Assembly: GCA_035456405.1 (NCBI GenBank)
Contig: DATIDG010000080.1
Span: 13,638 to 77,637 of the forward strand
From: JAGVSZ01 sp035456405
Lineage (GTDB): Bacteria; Pseudomonadota; Gammaproteobacteria; Burkholderiales; SG8-39
DNA: 64,000 nt
Reading direction: 5' to 3'
Below, piece after piece: positions 25,722 to 33,930 of this stretch; position 1 is the stretch's first letter, and every line of letters starts with the position of its first letter. The notes beneath the pieces are model-generated. The model saw only the letters and a list, made by a program, of their open reading frames with translations, made no database searches and was not told the DNA's origin. A program made the position numbers and the translations under genes.

Positions 25722-26840
25722 CTACACCACCACCAGATTATCGCGGTGGATGAGCTCGGGCTCGTCCACGTAGCCGAGGATCGATGCGATCTCGGACGAG
25801 GGGCGGCCGATGATCCTCCGCGCCTCGACCGCGCCGTAGTTGGATAGCCCGCGCGCGACCTCGCGACCGTCCGGTCCGACGCATGCGACGAGCGCACCGC
25901 GCTCGAAGTCGCCCGAAACCGCCCGTACACCGATCGGCAACAGGCTCTTGCCGCCCGTGGCCACGGCGCGCGCCGCACCGGCATCTAGCTGCACCGTTCC
26001 ACTTACCTGTACGTGATCCGCAAGCCATTGCTTGCGCGCAGCGAGCGGCGCAGCGTCCGAGACAAGCAGCGTGCCGATGGCTTCGCCTCGCCCCAGTCGC
26101 ACCAGCGCGTCGGGCTCGCGGCCCGAGGCGATGACTGTGTGCGCACCGCTGCGCGCGGCCCGCTTCGCCGCGAGGACCTTGGTGATCATGCCTCCCCGGC
26201 CGAGCGTCGACCCCGCACCGCCGGCCATGTCCTCGAGGCGAGAATCTCCTGCGTGCGCCTCGGCCACGAGGGTCGCCGTCGGGTCTCTGCGCGGGTCGGC
26301 GGTGAACAGCCCGCCCTGATCGGTGAGGATGACCAGAACGTCCGCCTCGATCAGATTCGCAACCAGCGACCCGAGCGTGTCGTTGTCGCCGACCCGTATC
26401 TCATCGGTGACCACGGTGTCGTTCTCGTTGATCACCGGGACTACGCCGAGTTCCAGCAGGGTCTTGAGCGTGGACCGAGCATTGAGGTAGCGCTCGCGGT
26501 CGGCCAGATCGGCATGCGTCAGGAGGATCTGGGCCGTGCGCAGCCCGTGGTCGCGGAACGAGCTCTCGTACGCCTGCACGAGTCCCATCTGGCCGACGGC
26601 CGCCGCAGCCTGCAGCTCGTGCATCGTGCCCGGCCGTTTGCGCCATCCCAGCCGCTTCATGCCCTCCACGATCGCGCCGCTCGAAACGAGCACGATCTCG
26701 CGTCCGGCAGCGCGCAGCGCCGCGATCTGCCTCGCCCAGTTCGCGATGGCGTCGAGGTCGACGCCGGCGCCCTCGTTCGTGACGAGGGAACTGCCTACTT
26801 TCACGACGAGCCGCCGGGCGCTACGTACGCGGTCGTTCAT
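25722..26840 (-). CDS. proB: Glutamate 5-kinase
   Basis: 372 residues, standard for the form with a C-terminal PUA domain. Phosphorylates glutamate as the first step of proline synthesis. Motifs: RLVVKVGSSLVTNEGAGVD, LVSSGAIVEGMKRLGW, NENDTVVTDEIRVGDNDTL, then the PUA domain from about residue 280 (SLLPIGVRAVSGDFERGALV). Its ATG overlaps the obgE stop (ATGA), so it is coupled to obgE upstream. Proline feedback is expected from the family. Confidence 0.96.
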   Translation of the reverse strand: MNDRVRSARRLVVKVGSSLVTNEGAGVDLDAIANWARQIAALRAAGREIVLVSSGAIVEGMKRLGWRKRPGTMHELQAAAAVGQMGLVQAYESSFRDHGLRTAQILLTHADLADRERYLNARSTLKTLLELGVVPVINENDTVVTDEIRVGDNDTLGSLVANLIEADVLVILTDQGGLFTADPRRDPTATLVAEAHAGDSRLEDMAGGAGSTLGRGGMITKVLAAKRAARSGAHTVIASGREPDALVRLGRGEAIGTLLVSDAAPLAARKQWLADHVQVSGTVQLDAGAARAVATGGKSLLPIGVRAVSGDFERGALVACVGPDGREVARGLSNYGAVEARRIIGRPSSEIASILGYVDEPELIHRDNLVVV

Positions 26841-27850
26841 CGTCTGCCTTCGAGGTGACGCATCGCGGCCTTGCAGAGCTCTCTGCAGCCCTCGCCGGTC
26901 ACTGCGGATACGAGGAAGTGTGGGCCTTTCCAGCGAAACCGGCGCACGAATTCGATGACTGCGCGCGCACGCTCGGCCGGTCCCAGCAGGTCCGCCTTGT
27001 TCAGCACCAGCCATCGGGGTTTCCTATACAGCGCCTCATCGTACTTGCGCAGCTCGGCGACGATCGCGCGTGCCTCCTTGACCGGATCCACCGAGTCGTC
27101 GAGCGGTGCGATGTCCACGATGTGCAGAAGGAGCCTAGTCCGCGAGAGGTGGCGGAGGAACCGGTGGCCGAGCCCCGCGCCTTCGGCGGCGCCCTCGATG
27201 AGACCCGGTATGTCGGCGATCACGAAGCTGCGATCGACGTCAACCCGGACGACGCCGAGGCTCGGATGCAACGTGGTGAACGGGTAGTCGGCGACCTTCG
27301 GCCGCGCGCTCGACACCGCCCGGATTAACGTGGACTTGCCCGCATTGGGCATCCCGAGCAGGGCAACGTCCGCCAGCAAGCGCAGCTCGAGCTGCAGCTC
27401 GCGGTTCTCCCCCGGCTCCCCCGGCGTGAACTGTCGCGGCGCGCGATTGGTGCTGGACTTGAAGTTCACGTTTCCCAACCCGCCGCGGCCACCTTTCGCG
27501 AGGAGGGCCGTCTGATGGTGGACGGCAAGATCCGCGACCACCGCGCCCGTGTGCCGATCGCTGACGACTGTCCCGACGGGAACGCGCAGGTAGACGTCAT
27601 CGGCGCTCTTTCCCGTGCACTGCTTGCCGCCGCCCCGCTCGCCGTCCCTCGCCCGGAAGATGCGCTTGTAGCGATAGTCGATGAGCGTGTTGATGTTGCG
27701 GTCCGCAACCGCGTATACGCACCCACCCCGGCCGCCGTCTCCGCCGTCGGGCCCGCCGCGCGGGACGTACTTCTCGCGCCGGAAGTGAACGGCGCCATCC
27801 CCGCCCTTGCCGGCGTGGACCGCGATGCGCGCCTCGTCGATGAATTTCAC
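26837..27850 (-). CDS. obgE: Obg family GTPase
   Basis: 337 residues. The N-terminal glycine-rich Obg fold spans about 1-158 (MKFIDEARIAVHAGKGGDG, RGGPDGGDGGRGG, KGGRGGLGNVNFKSSTNRAP), then the G domain with G1 GMPNAGKST, G3 DIPGLIEGA and G4 NKADLL. It binds the 50S subunit and acts in ribosome assembly and stress response. The last acidic C-terminal domain of some family members is missing, normal for this length. A terminator lies between rpmA and obgE, so expression needs readthrough or a separate promoter. Confidence 0.96.
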   Translation of the reverse strand: MKFIDEARIAVHAGKGGDGAVHFRREKYVPRGGPDGGDGGRGGCVYAVADRNINTLIDYRYKRIFRARDGERGGGKQCTGKSADDVYLRVPVGTVVSDRHTGAVVADLAVHHQTALLAKGGRGGLGNVNFKSSTNRAPRQFTPGEPGENRELQLELRLLADVALLGMPNAGKSTLIRAVSSARPKVADYPFTTLHPSLGVVRVDVDRSFVIADIPGLIEGAAEGAGLGHRFLRHLSRTRLLLHIVDIAPLDDSVDPVKEARAIVAELRKYDEALYRKPRWLVLNKADLLGPAERARAVIEFVRRFRWKGPHFLVSAVTGEGCRELCKAAMRHLEGRR

Positions 27851-27910
27851 GTGCGTCGGCCGGTGTCTGGCAGCCCGGGAAGGATGAGGAACCTGGCTGA
27901 GTCCGCAAAC

Positions 27911-27939
27911 AAAAAAGCCCTACCGCGTGGATAGGGCTT
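27911..27939 (-). terminator. Intrinsic terminator after rpmA (minus strand)
   Basis: Read on the minus strand: AAGCCCTA, loop of nine bases, TAGGGCTT, then a run of T (complement of the A-run 27911-27916). It sits between rpmA and obgE and would end the ribosomal protein transcript. Confidence 0.88.
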
Positions 27940-27957
27940 CGTGGCGGGATCGGGGGC

Positions 27958-28218
27958 TCAGGCGGCGGGGATCACACTCACGATCTGCTTCGCCTCCGGC
28001 CCTCTCGAACCGAACTGGACATGCCCCGTCACCTTCGCGAACAGCGTGTGGTCTCGCCCGATGCCCACGTTGTCGCCGGCGTGGATACGGGTTCCACGCT
28101 GTCGCACGAGGATGCTTCCCGCGCTGACAAGCTGGCCGCCGTAGCGCTTCACGCCGAGTCGTTTGGCTTGCGAGTCGCGGCCGTTCCGCGAGCTGCCGCC
28201 TGCTTTCTTGTGTGCCAT
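27958..28218 (-). CDS. rpmA: 50S ribosomal protein L27
   Basis: 86 residues. MAHKKAGGSSRNGRDSQAKR and LGVKRYGGQ are the conserved N-terminal arm that reaches the peptidyl-transferase centre; GTRIHAGDNVGIGRDHTLFA follows. Standard length and order after rplU, 33 bases apart. A terminator follows immediately. Confidence 0.98.
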   Translation of the reverse strand: MAHKKAGGSSRNGRDSQAKRLGVKRYGGQLVSAGSILVRQRGTRIHAGDNVGIGRDHTLFAKVTGHVQFGSRGPEAKQIVSVIPAA

Positions 28219-28251
28219 GGTTTGGTGCTCCTATTACGGCGCGTCCGGACC

Positions 28252-28563
28252 CTAGCCCGAGATACCGGTGATCTGGATCTCGGTGTAGTGCTGCCGATGC
28301 CCCTGCGACTTCTTGTAGTGCTTGCGCCGGCGCAGCTTGAAGATCGCGACCTTGTCCCCTCTGCCGTGGCCGACCACCGTCGCCTTAACGGCCGCGCCGG
28401 GAACGAGGGGCGCGCCGACCTTGACTGCTTCGCCCTCGCCGACCATGAGCACCTGGTCGAGGAGGACCTCGCTCCCGACGTCGGCGAGGAGCTTCTCGAC
28501 TCTCAGCTTGTCGCCGGCAGCGACCCGATACTGCTTGCCGCCAGTCCTGATGACCGCAAACAT
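28252..28563 (-). CDS. rplU: 50S ribosomal protein L21
   Basis: 103 residues, start MFAVIRTGGKQYRVAAGD, with KLRRRKHYKKSQGHRQHYTE near the C-terminus, the L21 signature. Binds 23S rRNA and L20. First gene of rplU-rpmA, with a strong promoter just upstream and divergent from ispB, the usual betaproteobacterial arrangement. Confidence 0.98.
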   Translation of the reverse strand: MFAVIRTGGKQYRVAAGDKLRVEKLLADVGSEVLLDQVLMVGEGEAVKVGAPLVPGAAVKATVVGHGRGDKVAIFKLRRRKHYKKSQGHRQHYTEIQITGISG

Positions 28564-28600
28564 GACGTACTCCAAGGCTGGTTTCGCGTGGAAACCCAGC

Positions 28601-28630
28601 ATTATAGCGAGGGGAGAAGGGGCGAGTCAA
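28601..28630 (-). promoter_or_regulatory. Sigma-70 promoter of rplU-rpmA
   Basis: On the minus strand: TTGACT (complement of 28625-28630), 18-base spacer, TATAAT (complement of 28601-28606). The -10 is the consensus. It points at rplU, whose ATG is at 28563, giving a leader of about 30 bases. Confidence 0.85.
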
Positions 28631-28682
28631 AGCTCCCTTGTGCTAGGCTTCCGCGCCCCCTCGGATCTCTGCCCGGCCCCTC

Positions 28683-29657
28683 ATGCCCGTTTCCCTCGAT
28701 CCGATCCTCGCGCTGATAGCGCGCGACATGGAGGCGGTCGACGCCGTGATCCGGCGCCGGCTCGACTCGGACGTCATGCTCGTGCGCCAGGTTGCGGAGT
28801 ACATCGTGACGAGCGGGGGCAAGCGCCTCCGCCCGGCGCTGCTGTTGCTCTGCGCGGGGGCGTGCGGCTATAGGGGCCCGCATCACCACGAGCTCGCTGC
28901 GGTGGTCGAGTTCATCCACACCGCGACGCTGCTCCATGACGACGTGGTCGACGAGTCCGAGCTGCGCCGGGGTCGACGGACCGCCAACGCGACGTTCGGC
29001 AATGCGGCGAGCGTGCTCGTGGGCGACTTCCTCTACTCGCGGGCGTTCCAGATGATGGTGGGCGTCCGGAGCATGCGAGTGATGGAGGTGCTCGCGGACG
29101 CGACCAACACCATCGCCGAGGGCGAGGTGCTGCAGCTGCTGAACGCGCACAACGCCGACGTCACCGAAGCGGCATACCTGGAGGTCATCCGGCGCAAGAC
29201 CGCCAAGCTCTTCGAGGCGGCAGCCCGGCTCGGCGCAATCCTGGGCGGCGCCGGGCCAGAGATCGAAAACGGATTTGCCGAGTACGGCGCACACCTGGGC
29301 ACCGCATTCCAGCTGATCGACGACGTCCTCGACTACTCGGGAGACCTGAATGCGACGGGCAAGAACCTGGGCGACGACCTGAACGAGGGCAAGCCGACGC
29401 TGCCGCTGCTCCACGTCCTGCATCGCGGCACCCCGGACCAGATGGCGCTGGTGCGCCACGCCATCGAGCAGGGCGGACGCGGCGACTTCGCGGCCGTCCT
29501 CGACGCCATCGGCGGGACCGGCGCGCTGGACTATTCCCGTGCGGCCGCGCGCGCTGAAGCGGCCATCGCGTGCGAGGCGATCGGGCCGGTGCGTGATTCA
29601 AACTACCGCCAATCTTTGCTAGACTTGGCGGCCTTCGCGGTCGAGCGAAATTACTGA
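28683..29657 (+). CDS. ispB: Polyprenyl (octaprenyl-type) diphosphate synthase
   Basis: 324 residues. Builds the long isoprenoid tail of ubiquinone from IPP and FPP. The two aspartate-rich motifs are LLHDDVVDESELRRG and QLIDDVLDYSGD; GGKRLRPALLLL near residue 40 binds IPP. Length and divergent position to rplU are typical of ispB. Chain length cannot be read from sequence alone, so octaprenyl is inferred from betaproteobacterial ubiquinone-8. A tRNA-Pro gene follows 29 bases later. Confidence 0.95.
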   Translation: MPVSLDPILALIARDMEAVDAVIRRRLDSDVMLVRQVAEYIVTSGGKRLRPALLLLCAGACGYRGPHHHELAAVVEFIHTATLLHDDVVDESELRRGRRTANATFGNAASVLVGDFLYSRAFQMMVGVRSMRVMEVLADATNTIAEGEVLQLLNAHNADVTEAAYLEVIRRKTAKLFEAAARLGAILGGAGPEIENGFAEYGAHLGTAFQLIDDVLDYSGDLNATGKNLGDDLNEGKPTLPLLHVLHRGTPDQMALVRHAIEQGGRGDFAAVLDAIGGTGALDYSRAAARAEAAIACEAIGPVRDSNYRQSLLDLAAFAVERNY

Positions 29658-29686
29658 GGACGCGCCGACCGCGCCCTTCCCGCATT

Positions 29687-29763
29687 CGGGGTGTAGCTCA
29701 GCCTGGTAGAGTACTGCGTTCGGGACGCAGGTGTCGGAGGTTCAAATCCTCTCACCCCGACCA
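29687..29763 (+). tRNA. tRNA-Pro (anticodon CGG)
   Basis: 77 bases including an encoded CCA end. Acceptor stem CGGGGTG with CACCCCG; D arm with AGCCTGGTAGA; anticodon stem CTGCG/CGCAG around loop TTCGGGA, anticodon CGG (reads CCG); T arm GGAGG-TTCAAAT-CCTCT. All four arms pair. It lies between ispB and the PP0621-like gene. Confidence 0.97.
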
Positions 29764-29883
29764 AACCATTCCGCGCCGACCGAGCATGCGTCACGGCGCG
29801 ACGCATTCCGGCGCATGCGCCGCCGGTCGACCTCCTATAATCGCCCGAGCGGCGGGGCGCACGCGGCCGCGGCCGAACGCGCA

Positions 29884-30108
29884 ATGGGCAAGCTCCTCCT
29901 CCTGATCCTCGTCGGGATCGTCGCCTACCTCCTGTGGAAGGGGCTGGCGCGCAACGCGCGTCCGGGAGGCGAGCGCCCGCCCGGCGCCGACGCCGAGCGG
30001 ATGGTCGGATGCAGCCAGTGCGGCGTGCACCTCCCGATCTCCGAAGCAGTGGAATTCGAAGGAAAATTCTTCTGCTCGGACGAGCACCGCAGGATCTTCA
30101 AAAGGTGA
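29884..30108 (+). CDS. PP0621 family small membrane protein
   Basis: 74 residues. One N-terminal membrane helix (about 3-20, LLLLILVGIVAYLLWKGL), then a zinc-ribbon-like tail with MVGCSQCGVHLPISEAV and FFCSDEHRRIFKR. This is the PP0621 family, of unknown function, regularly found just before pilS in betaproteobacteria. The stop overlaps the GTG start of pilS (GTGA). Confidence 0.85.
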   Translation: MGKLLLLILVGIVAYLLWKGLARNARPGGERPPGADAERMVGCSQCGVHLPISEAVEFEGKFFCSDEHRRIFKR

Positions 30109-31721
30109 CGAACGCCTCGGCCAGCCCCGTCGCCGCGGGCGCGCTGTCCGCGGGCCCCGCACTCCGGACACCGGACGTCACCGACTCGTTCTGGGTCTCG
30201 CTCCGCTACTTCAACGCGTATCGCCTCGCGGTCGCGGTGCTGCTCCTGGTCCTGGTCATCGCCTACGGGGATGCGCTTGCCCTCGGGCAGAGGGACCTGT
30301 TCGGGGTCGTGGGGCTCGCGTACCTCCTCGCTGCGGTCGTCTTCCACGTCGTCATCCGGCGCGTCCCGCGGCACTTCGAGACCCAACTCACGGCGCACGT
30401 CTGCACCGACATCGTGGCGATCGTGCTGCTGATGTACGCGAGCGGAGGATTCCGGACGGGGCTCGCGGTCATGCTCCTGATCTCGCTCGCTGCCGCGTCG
30501 CTCGTGAGCCGGGGCCGACTACTGCTCTTCTACGCGGCGCTCGCCTCGGTCGCGCTCCTGCTAGAACAGACCGTCTGGGTGGTGCGCGGGGTTCACGGCG
30601 TTGCCGAGTACCTCCCGGCCGGCCTCCTCTGCATCGGCTATTTCGCAACCGCACTCATCACGAACCGCCTCGCTCAGCGCGTGATCACCAACGAGCGTGT
30701 GGCCCGCCAGCGCGGCATCGATCTCGCGAACCAGCTGCGCGTGAACCAGCTCGTGATACAGGACGTGCAGGACGGCGTGCTGGTGGTCGACTCGAACGGC
30801 CTCGTGCGCCAGCATAATCCGGTCGTGGACCGGTTGCTGGGACGCTCGGCGCCCGAGCTCGACCAGATCGACGCCTATTCGCATGAACTCGCCCGCGCGC
30901 TCCGCGAGTGGCGCGAGGGTCGGGCGCGCGCGTCGGCGATGTTCCGCTTTTCCGATTCCGGTATCCTCGTGCGGGCGCGGTTTGTGGACGCCGGGGTGGT
31001 CGGAGACAGCTTCGCGGTCATCTACCTCGAGGACATCTCGAAGCTCGAGGACCAGGCCCGTCAGATGAAGCTCGCCGCCTTAGGGCGGCTCACTGCGAAC
31101 ATCGCCCACGAGATCCGCAACCCCCTGGCGGCGATGATCCATGCCGCCGAGCTGATGCTGGAGGAGAACCGGGCCCCCGCGCGAGAGCGGCTGACGCGGA
31201 TCATCCGCGACAATGCAAAGCGGCTCGACCGTATGGTGAAGGACGTGCTCGAGCTCAACCGGCGCGACCGGGTCCAGCCCGATCCGGTCCGGCTGGGCGC
31301 ATTCGTCGAGACCTTCCTGGAAGAGTTCGCCCAGAACGAGCAGATCGACCGCTCCGGGTTCGCGCTCGCCGTGGAAGGCGACGGTATCGTCGACTTCGAC
31401 CGGGTGCACCTCAACCAGATCCTGTGGAATCTCGCCCGCAACGCCTGGCGGCACTCGCGGAAGGTGACGGGAAGCGTGCGGATGCGCATTCACCGGCAGG
31501 GCAATCGAATGGAATTGCACGTCTCCGACGACGGCCCGGGCGTGGCGAAGGACCTGCAAGGGCAGCTGTTCGAGCCTTTCTTCACCACCTACAGCGCGGG
31601 CACGGGGCTCGGTCTGTACATCGCGCGCGAGCTCTGTGCGGCAAACGGCGCGACGCTAGAGTATGTCGATCGGCCTGCCGGCGCCGACTTTCGCATCACC
31701 TGGCTGGGGATACGCCAATGA
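30105..31721 (+). CDS. pilS: PilS sensor histidine kinase (type IV pilus regulation)
   Basis: 538 residues from GTG at 30105. Six membrane helices in about residues 30-190; a PAS domain about 210-310 (QDGVLVVDSNGLVRQHNP); HisKA with the phospho-acceptor His near residue 335 in NIAHEIRNPLAAMIHAAEL; HATPase with NLARNAWRHS, VSDDGPGVA and GTGLGLYIAREL. In Pseudomonas PilS controls pilin transcription through PilR, sensing pilin in the membrane. Overlaps the PP0621-like gene before it and pilR after it, so all are coupled. Pilin genes are not in this window. Confidence 0.94.
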   Translation: MTNASASPVAAGALSAGPALRTPDVTDSFWVSLRYFNAYRLAVAVLLLVLVIAYGDALALGQRDLFGVVGLAYLLAAVVFHVVIRRVPRHFETQLTAHVCTDIVAIVLLMYASGGFRTGLAVMLLISLAAASLVSRGRLLLFYAALASVALLLEQTVWVVRGVHGVAEYLPAGLLCIGYFATALITNRLAQRVITNERVARQRGIDLANQLRVNQLVIQDVQDGVLVVDSNGLVRQHNPVVDRLLGRSAPELDQIDAYSHELARALREWREGRARASAMFRFSDSGILVRARFVDAGVVGDSFAVIYLEDISKLEDQARQMKLAALGRLTANIAHEIRNPLAAMIHAAELMLEENRAPARERLTRIIRDNAKRLDRMVKDVLELNRRDRVQPDPVRLGAFVETFLEEFAQNEQIDRSGFALAVEGDGIVDFDRVHLNQILWNLARNAWRHSRKVTGSVRMRIHRQGNRMELHVSDDGPGVAKDLQGQLFEPFFTTYSAGTGLGLYIARELCAANGATLEYVDRPAGADFRITWLGIRQ

Positions 31722-33076
31722 ACCGCCCGGAGCGCCGGACCGCCGCGAAGACCACGGTGCTCGTCGTCGATGACGAGGCCGACATTCGCGAGCTGCTCGA
31801 GCTCACGCTCATCCGCATGGGGCTTGCGGTCGAGTGTGCCGGATCGGTCGCCGAGGCGCTCGAGCAGTTGAAGCGGCACTCCTTCGATCTTTGCCTCACC
31901 GATATGCGCTTGCCGGACGGGGAGGGCCTGGAGCTGGTGCGCCACATCAGCGCAAACTGCTCCGACCTGCCCGTCGCGGTCATCACCGCGCACGGCAGCA
32001 CCGAAAACGCGGTTGCGGCGCTCAAGGCGGGCGCATTCGACTACGTCTCCAAGCCGCTGTCTCTCGAGCAGCTGCGCACGCTGGTGAAGTCGGCGCTCGA
32101 CCTGCCGCAGAAAGCTGCGCCGAAGATTGGTGCCGGCCACCAGCTGCTCGGCGATAGTCCGCCGATCCAGCAGGTACGGGCAATGATCGAGAAGCTTGCG
32201 CGCAGCCAGGCGCCGGTCTATATCACCGGCGAATCGGGAAGCGGAAAGGAGCTCGCTGCGCGGCTCATCCACGAGAACGGGGCGAGGCGGGACAAGCCGT
32301 TCGTGCCAGTGAACTGCGGGGCGATCCCCGAGAACCTCGTCGAGAGCGAGTTCTTCGGCTACCGGAAGGGCGCTTTCACCGGCGCGGACGCCGACCGGGA
32401 GGGCTTCTTTCACGTAGCAAACGGCGGGACGCTGTTCCTCGACGAGGTGGCAGACCTCCCCTTGGCGATGCAGGTGAAGCTTTTGCGCGCGATCCAGGAG
32501 AAGCGCGTCCGCAAAGTGGGCGCGACTACCGAGGACCCGGTGGACGTGCGAATCATCTGCGCGACCCACCAGGACCTGGCGCGGCTTGTTGAGGCCGGCA
32601 AGTTCAGGCAGGACCTCTACTACCGGCTTGCTGTAATCGAGCTGCACATGCCGCCGTTGCGGGAGTGCGTGGAGGATGTTCCACTGCTCGCCGAAGCGAT
32701 CCTCGGGCGGTTGGGGGATGACGGCGGGCGAGCCCGCCCCCGGCTGTCCAAGGAGGCGCTTGACGCGCTGCGCGGGTACGAGTTCCCCGGCAACACGCGT
32801 GAGCTTGAAAACATCCTCGAGCGCGCGATTGCCCTGTCGGCGCGCAACGAGATTCACCCCGACGACCTGCAGCTGGCGCCACCCAAGCTTGCGCCCGAGG
32901 AGCCGGCGGGGCCGAACGCGAAGTGGCCCCTTCAGGAGTATCTGGATCGGGTCGAGCGGGAAGCGATTCTCGAGGCCCTCGACAAGACCCGGTTCAACCG
33001 CACCGCCGCCGCCAAGCTCCTTGGCATTACGTTTCGGGCCCTCCGCTACCGGATGGAGCGGCTCGGAATCCATTGA
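31718..33076 (+). CDS. pilR: PilR sigma-54-dependent response regulator
   Basis: 452 residues. Receiver domain 1-125 with DDE near residue 18 and the phospho-acceptor D62 (LTDMRLPDGEG); AAA+ domain about 140-370 with Walker A GESGSGKE, the sigma-54 contact motif GAFTGAD, and LFLDEVADLPL; Fis-type helix-turn-helix at the C-terminus (TAAAKLLGITFRALRYRMER). Activates sigma-54 promoters such as pilA. ATGA overlap with pilS. Confidence 0.95.
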   Translation: MNRPERRTAAKTTVLVVDDEADIRELLELTLIRMGLAVECAGSVAEALEQLKRHSFDLCLTDMRLPDGEGLELVRHISANCSDLPVAVITAHGSTENAVAALKAGAFDYVSKPLSLEQLRTLVKSALDLPQKAAPKIGAGHQLLGDSPPIQQVRAMIEKLARSQAPVYITGESGSGKELAARLIHENGARRDKPFVPVNCGAIPENLVESEFFGYRKGAFTGADADREGFFHVANGGTLFLDEVADLPLAMQVKLLRAIQEKRVRKVGATTEDPVDVRIICATHQDLARLVEAGKFRQDLYYRLAVIELHMPPLRECVEDVPLLAEAILGRLGDDGGRARPRLSKEALDALRGYEFPGNTRELENILERAIALSARNEIHPDDLQLAPPKLAPEEPAGPNAKWPLQEYLDRVEREAILEALDKTRFNRTAAAKLLGITFRALRYRMERLGIH

Positions 33077-33672
33077 AGCGCAAGACCGGCCGGGGCGGGC
33101 GCAGGGCGCGCGATGCGGACCGGCGTCCCAAGATTGACGCGAGGGGTCTCGCCTCGGGCGCACGGTTCATCCCGTCGCCGAATTGTGACGATCGCCCCCC
33201 CGGGGAGGCGGTGCGGCTGATCGTCATCCACAACATCAGCCTGCCCCCGGGCGAGTTCGGCGGCGACGACATCGCGCGCCTCTTCTGCAACACCCTCGAC
33301 TGCAGCGCGCACCCCTACTACGACGGTCTGCGGGATCTCCGCGTGTCCGCCCACTTCCTGGTCCGCCGCTGGGGCGAGATCGTGCAGTTCGTGCAGTGCA
33401 CCCGCCGGGCGTGGCATGCAGGCGAATCCACCTGGCGCGGTCGGACCTGCTGCAATGACTTCTCCATCGGAATCGAACTCGAAGGCGCCGACGCGGTTCC
33501 CTATGCCGACGCCCAGTACGCTGCGCTCGCCGCGCTCACTGCAGCGCTCATGCGCGCCTATCCCGTCGAGGAAGTGCTCGGTCACGCCGACATCGCGCCC
33601 GGTCGCAAGACTGATCCCGGATCGGCGTTCGACTGGCCGCGATTCCGCACGCTGCTCTCGCGCGCTGCCTAG
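33073..33672 (+). CDS. ampD: AmpD, 1,6-anhydro-N-acetylmuramyl-L-alanine amidase
   Basis: 199 residues from a TTG that overlaps the pilR stop (TTGA). Cytoplasmic amidase that recycles anhydromuropeptides and, in bacteria with AmpR, lowers beta-lactamase induction. The zinc site is seen in LIVIHNISLPPGEFGG, HFLVRRWGEIVQFV and GHADIAPGRKTDPG. The first 20 or so residues are basic and not conserved; homology begins near ASGARFIPSPNCD, so the start could be later, but no ATG or GTG is present there. Confidence 0.92.
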   Translation: MKRKTGRGGRRARDADRRPKIDARGLASGARFIPSPNCDDRPPGEAVRLIVIHNISLPPGEFGGDDIARLFCNTLDCSAHPYYDGLRDLRVSAHFLVRRWGEIVQFVQCTRRAWHAGESTWRGRTCCNDFSIGIELEGADAVPYADAQYAALAALTAALMRAYPVEEVLGHADIAPGRKTDPGSAFDWPRFRTLLSRAA

Positions 33673-33787
33673 ACTGCTGCGGTGCACGCCTCGCCCCGAC
33701 ACGGTGACCAGGTGACGAATGCGTGACGAAGCTCACGCACGGCGCGCGCAACTCCATCCGAGCCCCTGAAAAGACTGAAGAAAAATG

Positions 33788-33816
33788 TTGCAACTTGAAA
33801 ATCCGCGCACTAGAAT
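33788..33816 (+). promoter_or_regulatory. Predicted promoter of nrdAB
   Basis: TTGCAA (33788-33793), 17-base spacer, TAGAAT (33811-33816). The -10 lies inside the first NrdR box, as expected for NrdR-repressed promoters. The predicted leader is about 105 bases, ending in a GAGGAG ribosome binding site eight bases before the nrdA ATG. Confidence 0.7.
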
Positions 33817-33822
33817 TAGTGC
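33807..33822. promoter_or_regulatory. NrdR box 1
   Basis: GCACTAGAATTAGTGC, a perfect 16-base palindrome matching the NrdR pattern of ACWxxATxxWGT type. Overlaps the predicted -10. Its centre lies 31 bp from that of box 2, three helical turns, which is the spacing known for cooperative NrdR binding. Confidence 0.85.
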
Positions 33823-33837
33823 CAATTCCTTAGTTGC

Positions 33838-33853
33838 ACACTATATATAGTGG
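33838..33853. promoter_or_regulatory. NrdR box 2
   Basis: ACACTATATATAGTGG, very close to the NrdR consensus ACACTATATATAGTGT, with one mismatch in the last base. Lies downstream of the predicted transcript start, 78 bases before nrdA. The nrdR gene itself is not in the window. Confidence 0.88.
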
Positions 33854-33930
33854 TCCAGAGATAAATCTTGGACCCGCGGGTAGGAGGCAGCCCGCGATAC
33901 TAAGAAGATCAGAACAGAGGAGACGAGAGA

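Noticed and set aside
30908..31700. Long upstream extension of the pilR frame inside pilS
   Set aside because: Arg/Ala/Pro-rich shadow of pilS. The ATG at 31718, overlapping the pilS stop, gives the full PilR domain set.
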